A stretch of 64,000 nt of DNA, taken from assembly GCF_013416525.1 (NCBI RefSeq), contig NZ_JACCEM010000003.1:372001-436000 (forward strand). Direction: 5' to 3'. Shown here in pieces: positions 7,720 through 16,120 of this stretch. Made by a program: the position numbers and the translations under genes. The DNA is from Parapusillimonas granuli. Lineage in GTDB: Bacteria > Pseudomonadota > Gammaproteobacteria > Burkholderiales > Burkholderiaceae_B. The notes under the pieces are model-generated. The model saw only the letters and a list, made by a program, of their open reading frames with translations, ran no database searches and had not been told where the DNA came from. Positions within the stretch are counted from its first letter, which is position 1, and each line of letters opens with the position of its first letter.

Positions 7720-9309
7720 ATGCCGAACATCGCTCATCGCCGCGCCAGCAGCCACACACGGCGGCTGCCCGCCGCCGTCGCGCTGGCCCTGGCCTTCGCG
7801 GCCATGCCGGCGGCGGCCCAGAAAGCCGCCGACACCTTGCGCATCCAGATCAACTCCGACCTCCGGTCCAGCAATCCCGGCGTGAACCGGGACGACAACA
7901 CCGACGCGGTCCTGCTGCACCTCACCGAAGGCCTGGTCGCGTTGAAGGAAGACCTTTCCGTGGGGCCCTTGCTGGCTTCCGGCATCAAGGTGTCGGACGA
8001 CGGCCTGACCTATGCCTTCACCCTGCGGGACGGCGTGCGCTTCCACAACGGCGCGGCGCTGAGCGCCCAGGACGTCGTCTGGAACTGGAAGCGATACCTG
8101 GATCCCAAGACCTCCTGGCGCTGCCTGCCGGAATTCGACGGGCGCGGCATGACGAAAATCCTTTCCGTCGAGGCGCCGGACCCGAAAACCGTCGTCTTCA
8201 CCCTCGACCGGCCTTCGGCGCTCTTCCTGAACAACATGGCCAGGCCCGACTGCGGCGGCGCCGCCATCATGCACCCCGATTCGGTGGACGCATCCGGCCA
8301 ATGGCGGGCGCCCATCGGAACGGGCCCGTACAAAATGGGGGAATGGAAGCGCGGCCAGTACCTCGAACTGCAGCGCTTCGACGACTACGCGTCTTTGCCC
8401 GGCCCGGGCGACGGCTATACCGGCGGCAAACACGCACTGGTCAAGACCCTGCGCTACATGGTGATCCCCGACGCCGCCTCGGCCAAGGCCGCCTTGTATA
8501 GCGGCGCCATCGACGTCTATGCGACCGCCAGCAGCGCCGACGTGCCCGAACTGCGCAAGCGCCCCGACGTGCAGACCATCGTCAGCCCCTCCATGAACAT
8601 GGTGGCGCTGCTGTTGCAGACCCAGGATCCGCTGCTGAAAGACGTGCGCATCCGCAGGGCCCTGGCGCTTTCGCTGGACCTGCCCATGATCGCCGAGACC
8701 GTCACCGAAGGCATGTCCAAGGCCAACAGCTCCGTGGTGCCCACCAGCAGCCCCTATTACGACAAGGAACAGGCCGCCACCTACGGGCGCGACCTCGCCG
8801 AGGCGCGCAAGCTGCTGCAGCAGGCGGGCTACAAGGGCCAGCCCATCAAGATGATCACCAACAAGCGCTATCCGGCCTGCTTCGATTCCGTCGTCCTGGC
8901 GCAGGCGATGGCCTCGGAAGCGGGCATCAATCTGGAACTCGAAGTCCTGGACTGGGCCACGCAGCTCGACCGCTACGGCAAGGGCGACTATCCCGCCATG
9001 GCCTTCACCTACTCGGCTCGGCTGGACCCCGCGCTGAGCTTCGAAATGATCTCCGGCGACAAGCAGAAGCAGCCGCGCAAGGTCTGGGACGACCCCGAAA
9101 TGGGCAAGCTGCTGGCCGAAAGCATGCGCGAGGCGGACGCCGCCAAGCGCCAGGCCCTCTTCAACCGCATGCACGCGGCCATGCTGAAGGACGTGCCCAT
9201 CATCGTGCTCTATAACGGCACCAACGTCACGGGGCTGCGCCGGGGCATCGAAGGCTACAAGGGCTGGGCGGCCGACAAGCCGCGCTTCTGGAACGTGAGC
9301 TTCAAATGA
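7720..9309 (+). CDS. Oligopeptide-type ABC substrate-binding protein (DppA/OppA family)
   Basis: Periplasmic receptor of 529 residues, SBP_bac_5 family. A Sec signal peptide ends near residue 33 (AMPAAAQKA). Family segments include LTEGLVAL, VSDDGLTYAFTLRDGVRFHNG, the family marker GTGPYK and the C-terminal lobe with YKGWAADKP. AGGAG lies 7 bases before the ATG. It opens a full set of two permeases and a double ATPase. Members bind di- to oligopeptides, glutathione, opines or nickel chelates. The flanking amide hydrolase and aminotransferases point to a peptide-like or acylamine ligand. Confidence 0.93.
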   Translation: MPNIAHRRASSHTRRLPAAVALALAFAAMPAAAQKAADTLRIQINSDLRSSNPGVNRDDNTDAVLLHLTEGLVALKEDLSVGPLLASGIKVSDDGLTYAFTLRDGVRFHNGAALSAQDVVWNWKRYLDPKTSWRCLPEFDGRGMTKILSVEAPDPKTVVFTLDRPSALFLNNMARPDCGGAAIMHPDSVDASGQWRAPIGTGPYKMGEWKRGQYLELQRFDDYASLPGPGDGYTGGKHALVKTLRYMVIPDAASAKAALYSGAIDVYATASSADVPELRKRPDVQTIVSPSMNMVALLLQTQDPLLKDVRIRRALALSLDLPMIAETVTEGMSKANSSVVPTSSPYYDKEQAATYGRDLAEARKLLQQAGYKGQPIKMITNKRYPACFDSVVLAQAMASEAGINLELEVLDWATQLDRYGKGDYPAMAFTYSARLDPALSFEMISGDKQKQPRKVWDDPEMGKLLAESMREADAAKRQALFNRMHAAMLKDVPIIVLYNGTNVTGLRRGIEGYKGWAADKPRFWNVSFK

Positions 9310-9361
9310 TGGCGGCGCCGTCCACGCGCCGCGCGGGCGCCGCCGCCAACGGCAGGGGGGC

Positions 9362-10312
9362 ATGACGATGCTCGCCTATCTCGCAAGGCGTGTTGCGCAG
9401 ACCATCCCCACGCTGCTGCTGGTCGCGCTGGCGGTGTTCGCGCTGCTGCGCCTCATCCCGGGAGACCCGGCCCAACTGATGCTGGGAGACGGCGCCGACG
9501 CCGAGTCCCTGGCCAGGCTGCGCGACCAGATGGGCCTGACCGGGTCGTTGCCGGCGCAGTTCATGCATTGGCTGTCCGCCGTGCTGCGGGGCGATTTCGG
9601 CCATTCCCTCAGCGACGGGCAGCCCGTGCTCCCGGTCATCCTCGAACGTTTCCAGGTCAGCGCCACCATCGTGGTGGCGGCGGTCGCCATCGCCGTGTGC
9701 GCGGCCGTGCCCGCCGGGCTGGTGGCCGCCTGGAAGCAGAACAAGGCGCTGGACGTCGGCATCGTCATGACGGCGACCCTGTTGCTGTCCATTCCCAGCT
9801 TCTGGCTGGGCATGCTGCTCCTGCTGTGGTTCGGCCTGCACTTGAACTGGCTGCCGGTCGTGGGCTATGTGGCCCTGCGCGACGACTTCTCCCAGGGCAT
9901 CCTGTACGTGATATTGCCGATCGCCACGCTGGCCATGGTCGAAACCGGCGTGTTCACGCGCATGGCGCGCGCCAGCGCCATCGAGGTTCTGCGCCTGGAA
10001 TACGTCGCCCATGCGCGGGCCAAGGGCGTGCCGGAAGCCGGCGTGCTGCGCCGCCATGTGCTGCCCAACGCCTTCGCCCCGACCCTGACGCTCATCGGCC
10101 TGATGCTGGGCAATCTGCTGGGCGGCATCGCGGTGCTGGAAACCGTCTTCACCCTGCCGGGGCTGGGGCGCCATCTGGTCGACGCCATCTTCGCCCGCGA
10201 CTATCCCGTCATCCAGGGATGCCTGCTGTTCACCGCCTTCATCTACGTGTGCGTGAACCTCGTCGTGGATCTCTGCTATCCCTTGTTCGACCCGCGCGTG
10301 ACGGCGCAGTAG
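9362..10312 (+). CDS. Peptide ABC transporter permease, DppB type
   Basis: Inner-membrane protein of 316 residues with six predicted helices. The opening MLAYLARRVAQTIPTLLLVALAVF is the typical first helix of DppB/OppB proteins, followed by LIPGDPAQLMLGD in the periplasmic loop and the coupling loop EYVAHARAKGVPEAGVLRRHVLPNA, which contacts the ATPase. The ATG at 9368 is an equally possible start. It is followed 8 bases later by the DppC-type gene. Confidence 0.93.
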   Translation: MTMLAYLARRVAQTIPTLLLVALAVFALLRLIPGDPAQLMLGDGADAESLARLRDQMGLTGSLPAQFMHWLSAVLRGDFGHSLSDGQPVLPVILERFQVSATIVVAAVAIAVCAAVPAGLVAAWKQNKALDVGIVMTATLLLSIPSFWLGMLLLLWFGLHLNWLPVVGYVALRDDFSQGILYVILPIATLAMVETGVFTRMARASAIEVLRLEYVAHARAKGVPEAGVLRRHVLPNAFAPTLTLIGLMLGNLLGGIAVLETVFTLPGLGRHLVDAIFARDYPVIQGCLLFTAFIYVCVNLVVDLCYPLFDPRVTAQ

Positions 10313-10320
10313 GACCCATC

Positions 10321-11133
10321 ATGAAGCGCATGCAAGTCAATACACTGATAGGCGGACTGCTGATCGGCGCCGTGGGCCTGTTGGCCCTGACGGCGGTGTT
10401 CTGGACGCCCTACGACCCCCTGGCCCTGAACCTGCGCGCGCGGCTGCAGGCGCCCAGCGCGGCGTACTGGCTGGGAACCGACGAATTCGGCCGGGACGTG
10501 CTCAGCCGCATCATGCAGGGCGCGGCCACGAGCTGGCTGCTGTCCATCGTCACCGTGGCGGTCGCCGTCGCGGCCGGCGCGCTCATCGGCGGCGTGGCGG
10601 GATTCCTGCGCGGCCCGACCGACCGGGCGCTGATGATGGTCAACGATGCGCTGCTGGCCTTTCCGGGCATCCTGCTCGCCATGGGCATACTGGTCATCGT
10701 CGGGCCCAACAAGTGGGGCATCGTGCTCGCCTTGTCGCTGGCGTACACGCCCTCGGTGGTGCGCGTGGTGCGCGGCTCCGTGCTGTCCATCCGCGAAAAA
10801 GAACACATAGAGGCATCCCGCATCATGGGAAATTCCGAGTGGTACACGATGTGGCGCCACATTCTGCCCAACTGCGTCGCGCCCGTCGCCGTGCTGGCGA
10901 CCAGCATGTTCGGCTGGGTGATCCTGTCCGAAAGCGCGCTGAGCTTTCTGGGCCTGGGCGTGCCGCCCCCGGCGCCGACCTGGGGCAATATGCTGGCCGG
11001 CGCGCGAACCTACATGAACACGGCGGTCTGGCTGGGCATAGCGCCGGGGCTCTGCATCGCGATGACGCTGCTGGGTGTCAATCTGCTGGGAGACAGCCTG
11101 CGGGATCGCCTCGATCCAAGGATGGCCCGATGA
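10321..11133 (+). CDS. Peptide ABC transporter permease, DppC type
   Basis: Inner-membrane protein of 270 residues. Features of the DppC/OppC family are YWLGTDEFGRDVLSRIMQGA after the first helix and the coupling loop with RIMGNSEWYTMWRHILPN, then FLGLGVPPPAPTWGNML. The start at 10321 was chosen from the family N-terminus and the 8-base spacing to the DppB-type gene; the frame is open further upstream but overlaps that gene. The stop overlaps the next ATG (ATGA). Confidence 0.93.
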   Translation: MKRMQVNTLIGGLLIGAVGLLALTAVFWTPYDPLALNLRARLQAPSAAYWLGTDEFGRDVLSRIMQGAATSWLLSIVTVAVAVAAGALIGGVAGFLRGPTDRALMMVNDALLAFPGILLAMGILVIVGPNKWGIVLALSLAYTPSVVRVVRGSVLSIREKEHIEASRIMGNSEWYTMWRHILPNCVAPVAVLATSMFGWVILSESALSFLGLGVPPPAPTWGNMLAGARTYMNTAVWLGIAPGLCIAMTLLGVNLLGDSLRDRLDPRMAR

Positions 11134-12746
11134 GCGCGCACGAAACCTTGCTGCAGGTCCGCGGCCTGTCGCTGCGGGCCCAGGCCGGCGGGCAGCCCAT
11201 CGTCAAGGACGCCGGTTTCGACGTGGCGCCCGGCGAATTCCTCGCCATCGTCGGGGAATCCGGCAGCGGCAAGACCATGGTCGCCCGCGCGATCATGGGG
11301 CTGACGCCGCCGGGCGTGGAAATCGCCGGCGGGCAGATCCTCTTCGACGGGCAAGACCTCACGCAATGCAAGCCCAGGCAGTTGCAGGCGCTGCGCGGCG
11401 CGCAGCTGGGCATGGTCTTCCAGGAGCCCATGGTGTCCCTCAACCCCGCGCACCGCATCGGCGCCCAGATGGCCGAAGGCCTAAAGCTGCACACCCGCCT
11501 GACCGGCACGGAAATCCGGGAAAAATGCATCGCCATGCTGCGCCGCGTCCGCATCGAGAATCCGGAGCGCTGCCTGGACGCCTACCCGCACGAATTCTCC
11601 GGCGGCATGCGCCAGCGCATCATGCTGGCCAGCGTCATGCTGCTGCAGCCCCGCCTGCTGATCGCCGACGAGCCCACGACGGCCCTGGACATGCTGGCGC
11701 AGCGCGAAGTCCTGGACCTCATGGTGGAGCTCGCCGCCCAGGCGCGCACGGCCGTCATCCTCATCACCCACAACCTGGGCCTGGTGTCGCGCTACGCCCA
11801 GCGGGTCATGGTGATGTGCCGCGGCGACGTGGTGGAAACCGGCGGCGTGCGGCAGGTGCTGCGCGCGCCCGCGCACGAATACACGCGCAGCCTGCTCGCG
11901 GCCCTGCCCAGGCCGGGCCAGGCAAGGCCGCCGCGCGCGGGCGGCGAGGCCGTCATCCGCGTCCAGGATCTCCAGGTCGTCTACCCCGGCTCGCGCAAAG
12001 GCCTGTTCGGCCGGCATGCGGCTCACCACGTGCTCAAGCGGGTCAGCCTGGACATCCATGCCGGGGAAACCGTGGCGGTCGTCGGCGGCAGCGGTTCCGG
12101 CAAGACGACGCTGGGCCGGGCCATCCTGAACGTGGTGCCGATCGCGGGCGGGCGCGTGCTGTACCGGGGCGTCGATGTGGGCGGCGCCCGCGGGCCGGAC
12201 CGCCGCCGTTTCCGGCTGGGCTGCCAGCTGGTCTTCCAGGACCCTTATTCATCGCTCGACCCGCGCATGCGGGTCCACGCCATCGTCGCGGAGCCGCTGC
12301 GCCTGGTGCCGGGGCTGGACGCGCGCGAGAAGAAGCGCCGCACCGATGAAACCCTGGACGAGGTCGGCCTGCTGCATTTGGCCGAGCGCTGGCCGCATGA
12401 GCTGTCCGGCGGCCAGCGCCAGCGCGTCGCCATCGCCCGCGCCTTGGTGCGCCGTCCGGAGTTCGTGGTGGCGGACGAGCCGGTATCGGCGCTGGACATG
12501 ACGATACAGGCGCAGGTGCTGGCCCTGTTCCGCGACCTGCAGGCGCATCATGGTTTCGCCTGCCTGTTCATCAGCCATGATCTGCTGGCGGTGGAGCAGA
12601 TCGCGGAAAGAGTGGTGGTCATGGAAAAGGGCAGCATCGTAGAGCAGGGGGCGACCCGCGATGTCCTGGGGGCGCCGCGCCATCCCTATACCAAGGCGCT
12701 GCTGGAGGCCGCGCCTTTGGTGGATCTCGGCCGGCAAGCCGCTTGA
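11130..12746 (+). CDS. Fused double ATPase of the peptide ABC transporter (DppD-DppF in one chain)
   Basis: A 538-residue protein holding two ABC ATPase domains. Domain 1 has Walker A GESGSGKT (42-49), signature FSGGMRQR and Walker B LLIADEPTTALD. Domain 2 starts near residue 275, with Walker A GGSGSGKT near 318, signature LSGGQRQR and VVADEPVSALD. In most bacteria these are separate DppD and DppF proteins; fused forms (GsiA/YejF-like) are known. Both domains keep every ATPase motif, so both sites should be active. The ATG overlaps the permease stop by four bases. It ends the operon, 6 bases from the convergent RpiR gene. Confidence 0.93.
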   Translation: MSAHETLLQVRGLSLRAQAGGQPIVKDAGFDVAPGEFLAIVGESGSGKTMVARAIMGLTPPGVEIAGGQILFDGQDLTQCKPRQLQALRGAQLGMVFQEPMVSLNPAHRIGAQMAEGLKLHTRLTGTEIREKCIAMLRRVRIENPERCLDAYPHEFSGGMRQRIMLASVMLLQPRLLIADEPTTALDMLAQREVLDLMVELAAQARTAVILITHNLGLVSRYAQRVMVMCRGDVVETGGVRQVLRAPAHEYTRSLLAALPRPGQARPPRAGGEAVIRVQDLQVVYPGSRKGLFGRHAAHHVLKRVSLDIHAGETVAVVGGSGSGKTTLGRAILNVVPIAGGRVLYRGVDVGGARGPDRRRFRLGCQLVFQDPYSSLDPRMRVHAIVAEPLRLVPGLDAREKKRRTDETLDEVGLLHLAERWPHELSGGQRQRVAIARALVRRPEFVVADEPVSALDMTIQAQVLALFRDLQAHHGFACLFISHDLLAVEQIAERVVVMEKGSIVEQGATRDVLGAPRHPYTKALLEAAPLVDLGRQAA

Positions 12747-12752
12747 GGAGCC

Positions 12753-13616
12753 TCATTCCAGGTAAACATTGAAATCCCGCAGCTGCGCCTCGCTTTTCTT
12801 GATCTCTTCCAGGCTCGCGGCGCCCCCGTCGGCCACCAGCAGCGCCACCAGCATCTGCGCGACGGACAGGGCCGGCACGACCGACGGGAACAGCGAAGGC
12901 GTGGCATTCGCCACCACGATCAAGGCATCCGCATGAGGAGCGATGGGCGACACCACGCTGTCGGTGACGGCCACCACCTTCAGGCCGCGCTCCCGGGCGA
13001 AGCGCACCGCGGCCACCGAATCCCTGGCATACGGCTCATAGCTGAAAATGATCAGCGCGTCTTCCCGCCGCGAACGGCGCAGCTCGTCGGCGAATATGCC
13101 CCCCACGCCCGAGAGCAGCGTGATATTCCGCATGAACATCCCGCAGGCATAATTGAAATAGAAGGCCGCCGGAAACAGGCTCCGCAAGCCCACGGCATAG
13201 ATGTGACGCGCCTGCGCCAGCAGGTCGCGCGCCGCCCCCAGCGCCTTCAGCGTGTCCGGCGCCGTCATCTTGCGCAGATTGTCCGTGTCGGCCGCGACCA
13301 GCTCCGCCAGCAGGCGTTCCGATCCATCTCCGCCGTGCTGCTGCAGCGCCGTGGCGCGTTCCGTGAAAGATCCGCCGCCCTGCGCCAGCCAGCCCCGATA
13401 GGCGCTGCGCAATTCCTCATAGCCCTCGAAACCCAGCTGCCGCGCCAGCCGGTGCATGGCGCTGGCCTGCAGCCCGGCGTCGGAGGCCACCGTGCGCATG
13501 GAATTCAGCGCGATGGCGCGCGGGTTGTCGATCGCGTAGCGGGCGGCGCGCTGCAGCGTCGGGGATAATTGGTCGAACCGCTCTTTGATGAGCCTGTCCA
13601 CCGCAAGCTTGTCCAT
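12753..13616 (-). CDS. RpiR/MurR-family transcription regulator
   Basis: A 287-residue regulator with an N-terminal HTH_6 domain (about 1-75, LQRAARYAIDNPRAIALNS and SDAGLQASAMHRLARQLGF) and a C-terminal SIS domain (about 125-255, AVGLRSLFPAAFYF, IIFSYEPYARDSV, VVAVTDSVVSP). SIS domains usually bind phosphosugars, but many in this group act in amino-acid and amide catabolism. The ATG at 13616 is preferred over 13634 because AGGAGG sits just before it. It lies 27 bases downstream of the aminotransferase gene and is probably co-transcribed with it, while ending tail-to-tail with the transporter operon. Confidence 0.9.
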   Translation of the reverse strand: MDKLAVDRLIKERFDQLSPTLQRAARYAIDNPRAIALNSMRTVASDAGLQASAMHRLARQLGFEGYEELRSAYRGWLAQGGGSFTERATALQQHGGDGSERLLAELVAADTDNLRKMTAPDTLKALGAARDLLAQARHIYAVGLRSLFPAAFYFNYACGMFMRNITLLSGVGGIFADELRRSRREDALIIFSYEPYARDSVAAVRFARERGLKVVAVTDSVVSPIAPHADALIVVANATPSLFPSVVPALSVAQMLVALLVADGGAASLEEIKKSEAQLRDFNVYLE

Positions 13617-13643
13617 CGGTCCTCCTGGCGGCATGGAAGAACG

Positions 13644-14984
13644 CTATTGTAGGACGCCGACGGAAGCGATCGCCGCGTCCACCGCGGCGGCGAGGATGTC
13701 GACCGCTTCTTCCAGCTCCGCCTGCGTGGCGAGGAAGGGCGGCGCCAGCAGCACGTGGTCGCCCCGCACGCCGTCCATGGTGCCGCCGCCGGGGTAGCAC
13801 GCCAGGCCGCGCGCAAGCGCTTCCCGCTTGATGAGGGCGTGAAGGCGCAGGTCGGGGTCGAACGGCGTGTCCGGCTCGCGTCGCGCCACCAGCTCGATGG
13901 CCTGGAACAGCCCGCGTCCGCGGATGTCCCCCACGTGGGGATGGCCGCCGAAGCGGTCGCGCAGCAGCCGGTGCAGGGTTTCGCCAAGCTGGGCGGACCG
14001 GCGCACCAGGCCGTCGCGTTCGATGATGTTCTGGACGGCCAGGGCGGCCGCGCAGGCGACGGGATGGCCGATATAGGTGTGGCCATGCTGGAAGGCGCCC
14101 GAGCCCGACACGATCGCATCGACGATTTTCTCCTGGGCCATGACCGCCGCGATGGGCTGGTAACCGCCGCCCAGCCCTTTCGCCAGGCACAGCAGGTCGG
14201 GTTCCACGCCCTCCCGTTGGAAGGCGTGGTAGGCGCCCGTCCGGCCCAGTCCGCACATGACTTCGTCCAGGATCAGCAGCACGCCGTGGCGGTCGCACAC
14301 GCGGCGGATCTTCTCGAAGTAGCCCGGCACCGCGCAGACCGCGCCGGCGGTCGCGCCCACCACGGTTTCCGCGATGAAGGCGCTGACGGTCTCCGGACCC
14401 AGGGCGAGTATCGTCTGTTCCAGTTCCTGGGCGAGCCGCGTCCCGTAGGCGTCGTCGGTTTCGCCGGCAAGGCGATAGTGGCGCGCGAAGCAGGGTGAGA
14501 CGTGGTGGCTTTCCACGAGCAGCGGCTGGTACAGCGCGCGCCGGCCCTGATGGCCGCCGATGGCCAGGGCGCCCAGGGTGTTGCCGTGGTAGCTCTGCAG
14601 CCGGCCTATGGTGTGGCGGCGCGTGCGCTCGCCGCGCTCGACATGGTATTGGCGCGCCATTTTCAGTGCCGCCTCGACGGCTTCGGAACCGCTGGACAGG
14701 AAGTAGACATGCCCCAGGCCCGCGGGCGACTGCCGGACCAGCGTGTCCGCCAGGCGTTCCGCGGGTTCCGAGCTGAAGAAACTGGTGTGCGCATATTCCA
14801 GCTTGCGCAATTGCTCGATCATGGCGTCGATGACTTCGGGATGCCCATGCCCCAGGCAGGATACCGCCGCGCCGCCGGACCCGTCGTAATAGCGCCGTCC
14901 CGACGCATCGATCAAATAATTGGACTGCCCCCGCGCTGCCAATTTCGGAGGGGTCAAAGGGCTGCGATGAAAAATGTGCGTCAT
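13644..14984 (-). CDS. Class III aminotransferase, aspartate aminotransferase-like subgroup
   Basis: PLP enzyme of 446 residues. Seen: LSSGSEAVEAALKMARQYH (97-114), SYHGNTLGALA, ILDEVMCGLGRTG with Asp240 and CLAKGLGGGYQPIAA with Schiff-base Lys269. The GYQPIAAV form after the lysine places it with the BioA/DAT-like branch of unassigned catabolic aminotransferases rather than with the beta-alanine type seen at 4098-5423. It is read divergently from the Bug-M81 operon and followed by the RpiR gene, so it is likely part of the same peptide or amide pathway. Confidence 0.9.
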   Translation of the reverse strand: MTHIFHRSPLTPPKLAARGQSNYLIDASGRRYYDGSGGAAVSCLGHGHPEVIDAMIEQLRKLEYAHTSFFSSEPAERLADTLVRQSPAGLGHVYFLSSGSEAVEAALKMARQYHVERGERTRRHTIGRLQSYHGNTLGALAIGGHQGRRALYQPLLVESHHVSPCFARHYRLAGETDDAYGTRLAQELEQTILALGPETVSAFIAETVVGATAGAVCAVPGYFEKIRRVCDRHGVLLILDEVMCGLGRTGAYHAFQREGVEPDLLCLAKGLGGGYQPIAAVMAQEKIVDAIVSGSGAFQHGHTYIGHPVACAAALAVQNIIERDGLVRRSAQLGETLHRLLRDRFGGHPHVGDIRGRGLFQAIELVARREPDTPFDPDLRLHALIKREALARGLACYPGGGTMDGVRGDHVLLAPPFLATQAELEEAVDILAAAVDAAIASVGVLQ

Positions 14985-15024
14985 GTGGGATTCCAGCGGT
15001 GTTGACTTGTCGATCGGAAAATCA

Positions 15025-15046
15025 GATCATATGATCCATGATATCA
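15025..15046. promoter_or_regulatory. Palindrome cluster between the aminotransferase and Bug genes
   Basis: GATCATATGATC (15025-15036) is a perfect 12-bp palindrome, followed at once by TGATATCA (15039-15046), a perfect 8-bp palindrome. More GATC words stand at 15012 and 15053. The cluster lies in the 125-base AT-rich gap between divergent genes, a likely RpiR target, but the binding sequence of this regulator is not known. Confidence 0.35.
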
Positions 15047-15109
15047 AAATTTAGATCAAATGTTCACTTTCATTTCAAACCGGAATTCCCAACCAGAGGG
15101 GACAACATC

Positions 15110-16120
15110 ATGAAGCCGCTATTCCAATCCAGTCATCGCAAGCCGGGCCGCGCGGTGCTGCCGGGCCTCGCCGCCGCCGCCATCGCCGCCGGCGCGCTGT
15201 GCGCAACGCCGGCGGCGGCGCAGGCCTGGCCCGCCAAACCGATACAGCTGATCGTGCCCTTCGGCGCCGGCGGCACCACCGATCTGCTGGCCCGCATCGT
15301 GGCGGAAGGCCTGTCCAAGCGGCTGGGCCAGAGCGTGGTGGTCGAGAACAAGCCCGGCGCCGGCGCGAACATCGGCGCGGCCGAAGTCGCGCGCGCCAAG
15401 CCCGACGGCTACACCTTGCTGATGGGTACCCCCGGGCCCCTGGCCATCAACCCCTACGTCTATCCCCAGATGAGCTTCGACCCGGCCAAGGATTTCGCCG
15501 CGGTGTCTTACGTGGCGGACGTGCCCAACGTCATCCTGACCAATCCGCAGTCCGGCCTCAAGAACATGGAAGACGTGATCAAGCGCGCCAAGGCGGAGCC
15601 CGGCATCCTCAACTGGGGGTCGCCGGGCGTCGGCAGCACCGGCCACATCTCGCTGGAACTGCTCAAGCAGCTGTCGGGGGTGGACATCGCGCACGTCCCC
15701 TATAAAGGCGCCGCCCAGGCCACGACCGACCTGATGGCCGGCCACATCACGCTCTCGGGCGACAACGTGCCCACGGCGCTGGCGAACATCCGCGCCGGCA
15801 AGGTGGTGCCCCTGGGCGTCGCCAGCGAAAAAGAACTGGAAGTCCTGCCCGGCGTGAAGCCGGTCGGGGACACCGTCAAGGGCTATCTGCTCAATTCCTG
15901 GTTCGTCATCGTCGCGCCCGCCGGCACGCCCAAAGACGTCGTGGACCGCATCAGCCGGGAAATCGACGCTTTCGAAAAAGAGCCCGACACCATCGAGAAG
16001 TTCCGCGCCCTGGGCGCCATCCCCGTCGGCGGCTCGCCCGAGCATCTGGCGGCGCATCTGAAATCCGAGCAGAAACGCTTCGGCGAACTCCTGAAGAACA
16101 TCAAGGTCGAGGGCAAATGA
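15110..16120 (+). CDS. TctC/Bug-family periplasmic receptor
   Basis: A 336-residue solute receptor. A Sec signal peptide ends near residue 37 (ATPAAAQA). The mature protein opens with WPAKPIQLIVPFGAGG, then has VVENKPGAGANIGAAEVA, PDGYTLLMG and VPYKGAAQATTDL, the classic Bug signature. An AGAGGGG lies 9 bases before the ATG at 15110; an upstream in-frame start at 15038 would break the signal peptide. The stop overlaps the M81 gene start (ATGA). No TctA/TctB membrane proteins are nearby. Bug proteins bind small carboxylates, amino acids or amides. Confidence 0.92.
   Translation: MKPLFQSSHRKPGRAVLPGLAAAAIAAGALCATPAAAQAWPAKPIQLIVPFGAGGTTDLLARIVAEGLSKRLGQSVVVENKPGAGANIGAAEVARAKPDGYTLLMGTPGPLAINPYVYPQMSFDPAKDFAAVSYVADVPNVILTNPQSGLKNMEDVIKRAKAEPGILNWGSPGVGSTGHISLELLKQLSGVDIAHVPYKGAAQATTDLMAGHITLSGDNVPTALANIRAGKVVPLGVASEKELEVLPGVKPVGDTVKGYLLNSWFVIVAPAGTPKDVVDRISREIDAFEKEPDTIEKFRALGAIPVGGSPEHLAAHLKSEQKRFGELLKNIKVEGK

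Noticed and set aside
6955-9363. 802-codon open frame on the minus strand across the C45 and DppA-type genes
   Set aside because: Low-complexity translation rich in Gly, His, Ala and Val, with no motifs; both plus-strand genes are clear family members with ribosome sites.
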